A stretch of 64,000 nt of DNA, from positions 30,779,943 to 30,843,942 of the forward strand of contig OZ035962.1 in assembly GCA_964034945.1 (NCBI GenBank), read 5' to 3'. The first letter of the stretch is position 1; the number at the start of each line of letters is the position of its first letter. Shown here piece after piece: positions 1-18,686 of the stretch. Origin of the DNA: Chrysopilus asiliformis (lineage: Eukaryota; Arthropoda; Insecta; Diptera; Rhagionidae). The notes below the pieces were generated by a model. It searched no databases and was not told the DNA's origin. It saw only the letters and a list, made by a program, of their open reading frames with translations. The position numbers were made by a program, and so were the translations under genes.

Positions 1-331
1 ATTTTGCGTAGATCCGTTTTTCATAAAATGCGAGGCTAAGTTCGTTAATGGGCAAAAATGGACCCCCATACGAACGAAAACGGTTTTTGTGAATATCTCA
101 AAAACGGTGCATCTTATCAAAAAAGTGCAAGAACAAAAGTTATTTAGGATATGATTCTACATAAAACTCCCATACATCAAAATCCGATTGGAATAAATTT
201 TAAAAAATCTTGTTGGAAAGTTTGACTTCTAAGTGAAATTTTGGTACAACTGTTCGAATTTTGATACGAATATCACCATACGGGTCTCCAATGATTGTCA
301 GATTGGCAATTATAGCTTTTGTTATGTTTTT
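1..331 (-). repeat. Dispersed repeat R2, copy A (cut by the window edge)
   Basis: On the minus strand this runs from AACATAACAAAAGCTATAAT through the CTCCCATACATCAAAATCC region to CCATTTTTGCCCATTAACG, matching 54744-55050 base for base over long stretches. Its tail would continue beyond position 1. Confidence 0.75.
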
Positions 332-1185
332 AAATTAAAAATAGTTAAATGTGTTCGTATTGTATTCAAATAATTTTGTTAAGTATATTTTACAACTGTC
401 AATCTTTCGTAAATTGCAAATTTTACGTGTGTTATTGATTATGTGTAACTAATGTGATGAATGTTTTTACAACTAATTATTAATCAAAATTGTTTTGATT
501 TTCAAAATTTCGAATGAATTAAAATTTCTGGTAATTGCGTTACGTGGATAGTCACCCAAATTATTACGATGATTGGTTTTTGTTCAAAATAACTGATAAT
601 TTATCGACTAGTGCCATTAACAGAAATTAGTAAAAGAAGATATTTCCTTCTCAATCTCACTTTCTTACTAATCTGTACTGATTTAACTCACCTACAAAAA
701 CTAAAATCCACTTTTTCATTTTTATCCGTTGCACTAAAGATTCTTCGAACGAATTTCCAAGATCGTGTGCGTAGCTTAAATGCAAATCAAAAACGGTCAC
801 TTCACCTATTTAAAATTCCTGATATGGTATCGATAAAGTTTTCACTTGGATAAAAACGAGCTCAGAATATTCAAATGGAAATTAAAGAGTTTCCACTAAT
901 AAAATTCGTTTCGCTGCCTATTCCAACTATACGAATTCGAAAAACACACAATAAAACACTGAAGAAATTTGAAAATTTCAAGAAAACAAGAAAAACAAAT
1001 TGACAAAACACATTTAGATAACAAACAATAGATGATCGTATCGATCGCGTATGATCGATCGAATGAGATAGTTTTGTACCACTATATGAATTTATATTTG
1101 AAATGCTGGCTGGCGAACTTAACTGAAATTCGCTTGATTAGATAGTAGACAATGTCGACGATGGCTGATGAATTAGGAGCAACGA

Positions 1186-1472
1186 ATGCGATTCCTAGCC
1201 AACATGTTAAATGGATGTGATCCCGAACTCGAATCAGGTAAGCAAAATACCTGCACTAGCATTTATAAAAAATCCCATTTGCAGCGTATATGGAAAGAGA
1301 AAGGCCAACTTCGAATAGTAAATGGAGGATGGATGAGGTGACGACGATGGCGATGGCGTCTGGTGAATCTCAGACTCGACAACCTGGGAGAAGTTTGGAT
1401 GCCAAGCGGTGTCGTTGGAATCGGATATCATCTAACAAAGCAAAACATAAGTATACAAGTACATCAGCGTAG
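1186..1472 (+). CDS. Possible two-exon small protein, 79 aa (uncertain)
   Basis: ATG at 1186 opens 17 codons (MRFLANMLNGCDPELES) to a good donor, AATCAG|GTAAGC at 1237/1238. A 47-base intron ends in TTTGCAG at 1284, and the phase-matched second exon runs to TAG at 1470-1472. The second part is rich in Arg, Ser and Lys and less AT-rich than its surroundings. No domain is recognised. The intron is very short, and a second ATG (1151) in another frame gives only 23 codons, so this may be the edge of a larger gene, an untranslated exon or chance. Confidence 0.3.
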
Positions 1473-4400
1473 CATAAGAAGTTGTGGCACAACTAACGAA
1501 AAACAGTAGATATTTTAGTATCCATCTATAATATCATAATAAGCCAGATTGTATTCGGTTATCTTAAAGATGTTTAGCTATTTGTTAAATCGATGCAAGA
1601 ATCCCCTTCCTTCAACGTGTTGTGGAGTCTGAAAACGGAATTAATCCACGAGATTTGTTTTCATTCCGTCGAGCTCAGCTAACGTGGAATTGTCTTTTTT
1701 AACAACAATCTTTTTCTAATCATAGATATAAAAATGCATGATTATGTGAAAAACAAGGTGAAAAAACTACCTTTAAATAAAAATAATGAAAAAACACCTC
1801 TCAACCTGTGTAATAATGGCAAAAACAGGGAAATTTTCTTTATTATTGACGGTTGGTGGAGGAGTTTGCACTCTAGCTGGAAAGATTTCTTTTTTCATTA
1901 GATTTACTTTTCCATTCGAAAATTTCTTTGGACTCATGTTTCTGAGTTCAGCACGAGTAACAATAAAAGTAAAGTTCAAATATTCGGAAATGTCTTAATA
2001 AAACATTTCGCGTCGTGCTGAGGCTGAAATTAAAAACCGTCAGACTGTTTTGAGGGAAAAACTCATTATCCAATGCTATACTCAAAAAAATCGGAAGTGC
2101 TTATACATTTTTTGCATTTCTTTCTTTTTTTCAATTATAACAGCAAGTAATTAAGATCAGTCCCAAAGTTACGTTCATCTGATGTAACTAATTCACGTCT
2201 ATATTTAACAAGCATTATCTCCGACATAATGTTTTTCGTGGTTTGAATTTCATATCAATCATTATTATCAATGTTAAAAGGATTCTTAGATTTTAAGAAA
2301 ATTCGTTTGAACTAGAAATCAGATAATACAAAAAAATAACAATAAAGTACTTTTTCCTTATTTTTTTAAAGGAATATGCCAGTAAAACGTATTCAATTCT
2401 ATGCAAAACTTAGAAAGAAAAACTAATGTATAACTAATTAAAAATAGTTTTCCTAAAAATCGATTTAATTCGTTTGGTGGAAAATCAAAGAAAATGTACG
2501 TTAGTAAAAATCTCAATCAACCGAAGCACGAGCAGATAGAAATTTTTTTCTTTAAGATAGAAAAACAAATATCAAGTTTCAAGCCCTTATGCAGAACGAA
2601 TCAAAGTGCATCTCAAGGTTCATTGAAATTATATTCTAAGTTCACCTTAATTCTAGTATTACTAAGTCGTTCTCTTCTGATTCGTCCATGTGCTAAATTG
2701 TTGTGATAATGCAGTCGGACAGAAAGATTTTCCGTCGTTTCGGTCCAACAATTTTACAGACAATTCTTATTACTCTGACTTTGTTAATTAAAATGTCGGT
2801 TTTTTTTGTTTCTCATTACTTTTATTTTCAAGTTTCGCATAAAGATCTGAGGTCACACATCTTGAAAAAAAGCCAATTTCGAAAATGCAAATTTGTGTTG
2901 ACGAATTTGTACATAGGGTACTCGTTTTAATTTTTATTTTAAATATAATCTCTGTGCAGTTCGTTGATTTTTTTACGATGGCGATTAAAGTTTAAGTTCT
3001 GGTGAAACACAAGCGATGTTTATTGCATTTTGCAAACCTAGTGCAAATTAGTAGCTTGACTTGTTAAATCAGACCAATTTTCATTACCGTTATAGCTTGA
3101 ACATTACATAATTCCGTATTCTTGGCATTTTATTTCATTTTTCACGTGAAATTCATATGACGAATTGAGTATAAAATATGGGAATGCTTTAAATCGTAAT
3201 GTGCGGTTTCAATGTGCAAAATTTAACAAGTTTTCTGAAATATTTTTCCATTTGGTTTCTAATAGATCCTAAGCAATTTCGTTAAAAAGAATTATTTAGG
3301 GTTTATTTTCTGTTTCAGTAATTAAAACTGTGATACTTCTACGAAATTTATTTTACACCAATTCCCTTATTTGGGTAAAGATTACGAGCAGAGGGTTTTT
3401 GGGTACCAAAATCGACCCTTAAAACTCCTCTTACGATAACTTTTGAACTACTGAACGAATTTCAATTTCATTTTCGCAATGTCGTTGAGTATTGCGAAAG
3501 AATTGTATTTTATACAAAAAAGGTTGTTTTTTCACCCGCGTCTCGCTCGAAAACTACTTTTTAGCTCTTCTCAATTTCACTTTCTTTTTCTAATTGTTTA
3601 TGGACATTACTTAAAAAAAAGTGTCAACTCCAAAAAACCCTTAGTTCATACTTTCTGGTAGGTTATCTTCTCAGCCAATGGTCGGACAAAAATTAATCGG
3701 AAATTTTTTTTGACATCGAAAACAAGATATTGAAAAAAATATATAATTCTATTAAAATAATAATTTCCACGTTTAAATTAAAATATTGTAAACTCGAATT
3801 TGTTCACATGTTATGCAGCCATCAATCATGAGAAGGAACACTTATAAATATATTAAACTATTTGTACGAAACTTTCTTTTTATTTTTTTTTTTTTCAAAA
3901 ATGTATATTTAATGAAAATACACGTGTATATTAGTTTTTTCCTTCATACCAGACGATATTTTAGAAATTCAGCACATTAACTATTAATACATTCCAACAT
4001 TATCAATGCCAATTAAATTATTAATAACAATAGCAAAATGAATTTCCGTCATTTTATTGTTTTAATATCCGAATTCAATGGAATTCCAATTACGATGATG
4101 ATGATGATGGACCAACAAAATTTTTTTTTTTTGGCTTCATTTCAAATATAAAATTGAGCCATGTTCAAATGTTGATGAGTCGGTTGAGTGAGCGTGCATG
4201 AATTCCCAGCGAAAATAAAATTAGATTTATGTACCGAAAAAACGTGAAGACTAAATTTGAAGCAACAATGGGATTATGTTGGATATATTGGGTACCATAC
4301 CCGCTTCTTCAATTCATGTCCAAAAAACTAACAATCTAAAGATTCCATCTTGTCAAAAGTAGCAAAAGAAGCAAGCAACCATGGCACTCGAAGCCATCGA

Positions 4401-7400
4401 AGGTCAATTGATTTTTTTCCCTTTTGCATTAAACACAATTACGGCATATATTTCGTAATATTTACGGCCCCAGCCAACGGTTAACTGCCAAGTTTTGTTG
4501 TCCATGTTTGATTCCCAAGACAGAATTGGGAGCTTAAAAACTTACAACTCATACCGCCAAGTGCGAATTGGAGGCGCACTGTTAATCTGAATCAGCAAAT
4601 AACCAACTTTAGAGTTTATTTTGAAGGAATAGTGTTGAAGATGACGCTGTTGACTATTTGAATGAGCTAAAAGAAGATATTTTGTTGGTACAGGTATAAC
4701 AAACTTAGATAATAGCAGAATTTCATGCACCTCATACCATACTGGTTTATTACATGACTTATCTGATGAATTTGCCATCCGAGCATCTGCACTATGAAAG
4801 TGAGAGCGTTTCCTACATTAAAATCTTCAATTAATCATTCAATTACGTGTGTGTGCAATTGGTTTTCATAGATCAGAAGCATCTCGGAGCGTTGAGGAAA
4901 ACACTTAAAAAAGCGAACAGTGGAATCCACTAATGAGACACCTCCAGCTGAAATTTAAACTGTTGAAAACAATTTTTAAATTTGACCAAGTAAATGACCA
5001 AGCAAATTTTTACTAAACGCGATCTTGCATTCAAAATATTTTGTTTAGCAAAAAATTATTTCACCGGATATACTTAGTGGAAGTGGAAAAATTGGCTTTC
5101 TTCGTAATTCTAGAAAATGTGATACGTAATCAATGGATTGGATAGTATATAATAACAAAACATCAGCTATATTCAATGAAAATATATTAAAATCTCAACC
5201 GAAAATAAATTAATTATAAATTTTCGGAAGTCTCTAAAAAAAAACATTGACAAGCAATTGAATATTTTTGGCCGAATTATAAACAGCTGTTTTTATTATT
5301 TTTTCAAATTATAGAACTTAACCTTATAGTAGGATTTTTTTTTTCAATTTCTTTGAAAGATCCTAAGATGGAAAATATTTAGATCCTAAGAAAATTGTTC
5401 AAAGACGTGTTTTATCTGGGTTTAATTGTACGAAGTTTCGATGTTCCAAATCGTTATTGACATCTTGATTACAATAATTCTCTTCTATTCTTTCTACTCA
5501 ATGCTTATTTAGTGTTAGATACATTTACCAACAACATAATTTCATTTTTCGCTTTATTAAGCTCGATTACTCTTTCAATGTTTCATTTCTTACCGTTGTA
5601 ATTCATAATTTAAATGCTAAAGGTCACTACTGGCAAGGACAGCTACTAAAAGAAAATTGGTTTTTCTTCAAATGATGATAATGTGCTTACTTTTAGTACG
5701 TGCATCGTTTTTCTATACTTCAACAGTACAACCAAATCTCAAATTAAAATGAGATGTTTAAGATTTTTTTTTTATTATTATGTACTATTCGAATGAGTAT
5801 AGTATCTATAAAGCGTTAACGTTTGTGCAATGGACTTGTCACACCTAAATCTGCACGCGATATCATTAAATAAATGCCATGCCATAGATGAGCTCTGACT
5901 TTGATATATCTGTATTTTTGTCATTAATACACCGTAATTGGCAAGTATTCGATGATTACGTAGAAATGCAAGGGAAGGCCATTAAGAAACCTACATAAGA
6001 TGCGGCTAAAATACATTTTTCAAGATTTCAATGAAATTCCGCTCAAATGAAAAGTCACTGATATAAAAAATAAAAGTCGCTTATATTTCACGTAATAAAT
6101 GGTATATTGATTTACAATTCTAGATCAAATTGCTTTTCTATGCAGTGATTGAACAAGACCGGACCTTAACTAGAGCCCAGCGGTACTCCATGTCTCAGGT
6201 GGATATTCCGATAATAAAGATTTTATTTTTCCTGAGATTCCTGTTATTAGATCTAATCGACCGGTAGTTTGAATGAAAAGTCAGTTATTAGATTACCACA
6301 TATAAGATACAATTTAGATTCATTTAAGAGATTCGTTTTAATTGAAAGTAAAATTAAGTGCAAAACGCTAAGACATTAACATTTCATTATTACAAAGAAA
6401 AAAAACGAAACAAAAACAGCTTCAATATTAGAAAAATAATGGAAAAAGTCCACCAATGAAAAATTTCACTTTCTTTAGTAAAGCATGCACTGAACATTCG
6501 AATACACGTTTTTAGCACATTAGCTCAGCATTTTAACCATCATAGGTTAAGATTTATTATTGTTTTTTTACAGTTTTTATTGTTACTTTAGCATGACTTA
6601 AAACATTGTTTAACGATATTTTCTTGTCAAATTTACGTAATGGAAAATCGCTTTATTAGACGATTTTAGAGCAGCAATCAAAATTTGAGACTTTCTTGCT
6701 GGACGGTACACTAAAAACTCATTGTCGGAAATTTTTCGAAAAAAAACCAATGTGTTAGATATCGAAATTAGTCAGAAGCCCTGTCGATTCGCTGTTATTA
6801 TCGAAGAATAAAAAAAACCCCACATTCTCTTTAATTTAATTTTAATTTTCAATTAAATTTATAAAAAATAAAATAGTAATTGAATATTATAGCAGCCAAA
6901 AGAAAGGTAAAGTTTACATTTCTCGTTGCCTTATCAATTCGTAGACTATTTCGGAACCGGTTCGATGCCAAGATTTAGTTTCATGGTTGTTACTTACCCA
7001 ATTATGATCATTTAACATTAACAAGTCCACTTTGTTGCATTCCAAAGTTACTCAACATAGATGGAAAGAAATGGACACTCCTTTGAAATGTTTGCTATTT
7101 TAGATATTTTGTATCTCCTATTTTCGTAAAACAACTTTCAGTGTAACGACTTTGACATTGAGAGATTTCCCTTATCACAAATTCACTGTTCAGGTTTTTC
7201 TTTCTGTAACTTTTCCTGATTCATAATCGCTGTAAAGTAAATTATGGCGGAATTAAAAATTTTAAATCAACCATTCATGAGTCAAATTCCATTTACATAG
7301 ACAGGAATTCATTTTTTGCATATTACACAGCGTTATAAAAATATGTTAAGAAAATTTTCCATTTCTATCTGAAATTTTTTACAAGCCTGGAAATCTTTCT

Positions 7401-7659
7401 TCTAATAGAAGAATTTGTAAGTTAAAGAAATCAAGTTAACTTTATTAAAAAAAATGTAATTTCAATATTTAATTAACACCGTTGTAAATTTTCCGCCGCA
7501 GCGTCTTTTGTTCAAAGGATTTTCACCTACGAAGAATTCGCCATGCGAAAATTTCGCCTGCGGCTGATGGTTAGGAATTTGCTTGCGGTTAACAATTCTA
7601 ACAAGATTAAAATATTTGAGTACTTTTTAATTTTTCTCAGCTTTTTTGTAGGTTTTTTT
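1473..7659. other. Long AT-rich stretch without a clear gene
   Basis: About 6 kb, mostly homopolymer-rich AT sequence. It contains a short GATGATGATGATG run near 4095 and one weak exon candidate at 4778-4542. Its open reading frames are short, lack splice context and use composition like the flanking noncoding DNA. Confidence 0.5.
4542..4778 (-). CDS. Possible isolated coding exon (unrecognised, uncertain)
   Basis: Open for 78 codons on the minus strand from ATG at 4778, with a composition a little closer to coding than its flanks and without long homopolymers. A possible acceptor (TCATAGTGCAG) lies just before it, and a donor-like GAGTT|GTAAGT lies at its end. The peptide contains a hydrophobic-polar mixed stretch (FVIPVPTKYLLLAHS) and no motif I can name. 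No partner exons were found within several kb, so it may be a relic or chance. Confidence 0.2.
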   Translation of the reverse strand: MANSSDKSCNKPVWYEVHEILLLSKFVIPVPTKYLLLAHSNSQQRHLQHYSFKINSKVGYLLIQINSAPPIRTWRYEL

Positions 7660-8004
7660 ACAAAAAAACATAACAAAAGCTATAATTGCCAATCTGACCC
7701 CCCCCCCCCCCCCCCCCCCCCTAATGGTCCATTTTTGCCCATTAACGAACTTGGTCTCGCATTTTACGAAAAACGGATCTGTGCAAAATTTCAAGTCTCT
7801 AACTCAATCCGTGCGCCCGCAATCCGCGCCACAGACGGACAGACGGACGGACAGACGGACGGACGGATGGGCATGCAAAAATTAATTATTTTTATCATTC
7901 TAAACACACTGGTATAATTCATTTTTGTGTGTGATGACGGGATCTTGGCGTTACAAACGGTAAGGCAAAGTTAGTATACCCTTTGGTTTCACCATACGGG
8001 TATA
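7660..8004 (+). repeat. Dispersed repeat R2, copy B, internally deleted, with a 24-C run
   Basis: Begins AACATAACAAAAGCTATAAT, then jumps at 7698 into 24 consecutive C (7698-7721) where the copy at 54744 has about 230 more bases, then resumes with TAATGGTCCATTTTTGCCC. The tail has AAATTTCAAGTCTCTAACTC, a GACGGACAGACGGACGG run (7833-7866) and an imperfect TATACCC..GGGTATA hairpin at 7975-8004. Confidence 0.75.
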
Positions 8005-9842
8005 AATATAATTTCATTAATACCGAATTAGAATTGAAAACCGGAAAAGATCTTATCAAACCTGATAAATCTTTCAAGAATTACCAAATATTTAGTTGGC
8101 ATTATCCTATTCATATCGATTTCAAGTAATGACTTTATTATTCAACTCGCATAAAAATGTTTTCCTTTCGGTATTTGCGGTCAGATCGCGGAAATGTTTT
8201 TAGATTGGCCACGAGCTGGAAAATGGCTTGTTAACAGACTTTCGTACATTACCAAATACCGAAAATGATCATAATTGATGATGGCGTATAAGTTTACCGC
8301 AACGCAAATCTCTGTGTTTTTCACATTTCACTCTTAAATTCAATTATGCTGCAGCCAAAGCAAATATTGTCACCGTCTTTCTTTCGATGAATGCATTTAT
8401 CTAGCTTTGCCATAATTTACCTTGTGATATAGCACTTTTGTACTTTCGCTCCACCATTATTTGTATTAATTTCCAGCATTCATTCATTCTGCATTCCAAA
8501 ATTGCAAATCCGACACAGATTCAATAGTATATTTTGAAGAGAGTTTACTTTTAATTTTTAATTAATGAATATGGAGCTAAATGAATTAAAATGTAGGTCA
8601 ATATCTTCTTCATTTCAATGAAAAGTAAATTACCCATTCAAAGTAATTTTCACAGTCAAAATGTCATGCTGGTGATATTATTCTTTTGAGAATTTCGATA
8701 TTAAGTGCAACTGAGATGAATTGGCAGTTTCAAGGCTATATCACTACCGTTCTTAAAATTATTTCAGAAAAAAAAACTCCACACTTGTGCAATTCCAAAT
8801 GAACTGCGCGCGGATGCCAAATATATATTCTAAAATGTTGTACACATAACAATTCAATAAATCGTCCAATAAAATATATAAGGTGAGTGTGCATAATTCG
8901 GATTGTTGTTTTGAAGCTAGGATCTTAGAATTAAACTGTAAATTAACCATGAAAATTTGAAAACATTTTTACATTGTGCCAATAAGCTAAAGTGCTTATT
9001 TATCGAAAACATTCATTTTTTTGTAAAAAGAATATTTAAAAGCTTTTATGGGTACTACAACTTCACTTAGTTATTTGCAAAAGACCATGGACTTTACAAG
9101 AATTTGGTTTGAGAATGCAAATTGATTATTTTTCTTATTTTACAAAAAATCGATCCATGTTCCGAACAACGACCCGAGATAAAGTACATTTGCCCTAGTC
9201 TAGTGTCAGGTACTTTTAATATCTAAATTTGAGAAAAAACTAATTGGCTTTTGTTAGTCGAACAATTTTAGTGAAATACCTAAGATCTAACGGGCGTTTG
9301 TGTAAAAGTTAACGGGGCTAACGATTTATGGAGCTGGAAATTGGCAAAGAATTGAAAAACCAACAAAATACGAAACAAATGATTGTCTTCTCAATGGAAT
9401 AAATTTTTCCGCTTTTCTCCACCTACCTACCTTAAAAAACTGTTGGTTTTCATTGTCTTGGAAATACCTCGAGGTCTACCATATAAAGAATTTTTCCCAC
9501 AGCTATGGATATGAGCGAATCTCGTCCATAAATTTCAACAAGTCATACTCCAATAGTCATAACAGATGAGATTATGCAATTTTTCAAACTATTGTTGCTC
9601 ATCCGCCGTGTAAAACTGTCGACCAATTTGAATTTTGGTGCAAGTTCTCTCATTGATTTTTCGAGCAACATTTCAATTTTTATCGTTCACAAGATTTCGA
9701 ATACCTAACAAAGGATTGAGATTTCTTCAAGCCTTTTAATTACTGTTAATTAAAGTTAATTATGAAATTTTTGATACCAGAAATGCAATTTTTATGCATT
9801 CACCAATGATTATTCTGAAACTAATTGCGCAATGCCATTTTG
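8005..9842. other. AT-rich intergenic DNA
   Basis: No coding exon, RNA gene or clear repeat was seen. Confidence 0.4.
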
Positions 9843-10039
9843 AGTCATGAATCAAAGAAAACATAATACTGCGACACTGGCAAATAACGCCACTATTAAT
9901 AAATAATTATTATTAATTGTTGATCGTAATTTAATTTAATAAAGAATAATAATTTTATTGATTTAAAATTTGAACGAGGGCGTACGTGCTCAGACAATTG
10001 AGCCTATTGTCTCAATTTTGTTTTCTTTGATTCATGACT
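9843..10039. mobile_element. Small inverted-repeat MITE, 197 bp
   Basis: AGTCATGAATCAAAGAAAAC at 9843-9862 is exactly inverted at the right end (10020-10039). The centre is AT-rich and has no ORF. It lies about 630 bases upstream of the helicase start codon. Confidence 0.65.
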
Positions 10040-10668
10040 ATGGGTAGAATAATTATATAGTCGAAAAATAGTGAAAACTCCACATAGTTAAGTTTTTAAT
10101 AAACAAATAATTGGTATTAGGTTTTTAGTGGAAAAATAGGAAAAAATTAATTCGAAAATTAAAATTTATAGAGATTTTTTATATAAAAATTATATTGATA
10201 AGAATATATTTCAGTTAGTAAGAAATTCAAAAATGCACAAAAATGATTTCGTATTTCAAGAAAATTTTACTTCAAAAAAATAATCTTTTTGATGAAATTC
10301 AAATAAAGTATCAAAAGCCGCCAACAAACGGGTATGTTCTAAGAGTTGCTTCCAGCCATTTTCCAATAATTATAGTGATGAAAAGCTTAAATTTCTGTTT
10401 TATAATGTAGTAATTAACACTTTTACTCGATTTTTGATTAAAAGTAAGTGTACTGTACGTAAAAATTCCGCCGTATCACATAAATTTGCTGAACACAGTG
10501 TATAAAGTGGCATAAACACAATTGGTATAATATCTGATAAACGATGTGTGGCTCACTTTTTCCATTCGACGTAATAGCAAATCGTTTTTCGTTCGAGTAG
10601 GTCGATTTTCTGGTGTTGCTTAGCAAATTTTCTGAAAAAACTTAAAAACTCGAGGAATCTCAACAAAA
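10040..10668. other. Helicase upstream region and 5' UTR
   Basis: Contains the presumed promoter and 5' UTR of the plus-strand helicase. No convincing TATA box or initiator could be fixed. Sequence just before the start, TCTCAACAAAAAT, has the A-rich context usual for insect starts. Confidence 0.35.
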
Positions 10669-17976
<7,308 letters not shown>

Positions 17977-18400
17977 AAGAATTTCAACAAACACTCCGCA
18001 AATTTTAAAAGTAAAACAAATTTCAGAAGAAACAATTACATACTGATAAGTCTCTAGATTTAATGTGAACAAAGAAGGAACGGAAATGTGGAAAAACGTG
18101 ATTTATATTACAGATAAATTTCAACAAAAATTAGCATTTTCATGTGATTATTTTTTTTTCTCTATAATCGGCGCTATGATTTGATGCGCTCCTTGTTTGT
18201 TTTTAATATTATTAGGATAGTTTTTGTATTTAATTTTATTCCTTATGGCAGGAATGCCCTTGATTTTCTTATTTATTTCTTTTTATGGGAGAAAAACATG
18301 TTAGTATTATTAATATGAATTCCTTAAATCAATGAAATGAATTTTAGTTCTAGTGTTATGTATTTTAAACGAATACGTAAATAAAAAAATTAAATGGGAC
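17977..18400 (+). other. Helicase 3' UTR with poly(A) signal
   Basis: AT-rich sequence follows the TAA at 17974-17976. A canonical AATAAA lies at 18380-18385, about 400 bases after the stop. The next gene converges from the other strand with its own poly(A) signal near 18653, so the two 3' ends face each other across roughly 250 bases. Confidence 0.6.
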
Positions 18401-18652
18401 AGATTTGTTGTTTTTGTCATTTTCAGTTACCATTTTAAGAATTTGTGTGAGCAAAAAAGGTAAGGATTTAGAATATCATATAAACGCATTCTTGGAAACA
18501 CTGCGTCATAAAAAATAGTTTTTTTTTTCAGACACTAGATTGAAATTGGAATAATTTGAAAGTAACCGATAAAAAAAATATAAGTGAGATTTCAACATGC
18601 AAAAACCAGTTTAATAAATAAAATTTATTTTCTTAAATTTTACATTTTTAAT

Positions 18653-18658
18653 TTTATT
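18653..18658 (-). terminator. Poly(A) signal of the chitin-binding protein gene
   Basis: AATAAA on the minus strand, 29 bases after the TAA at 18689-18687. A second AATAAA lies at 18629-18624. Confidence 0.55.
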
Positions 18659-18686
18659 TTAATTACGTTAGTCGGTTTTACTGAAC

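Noticed and set aside
7543..7917. 124-codon ORF with a polyproline run
   Set aside because: It lies within the R2 repeat; the polyproline comes from the C24 run and the later TDGQTDGQTDGR from the GACGGACA repeats. It is not a gene.
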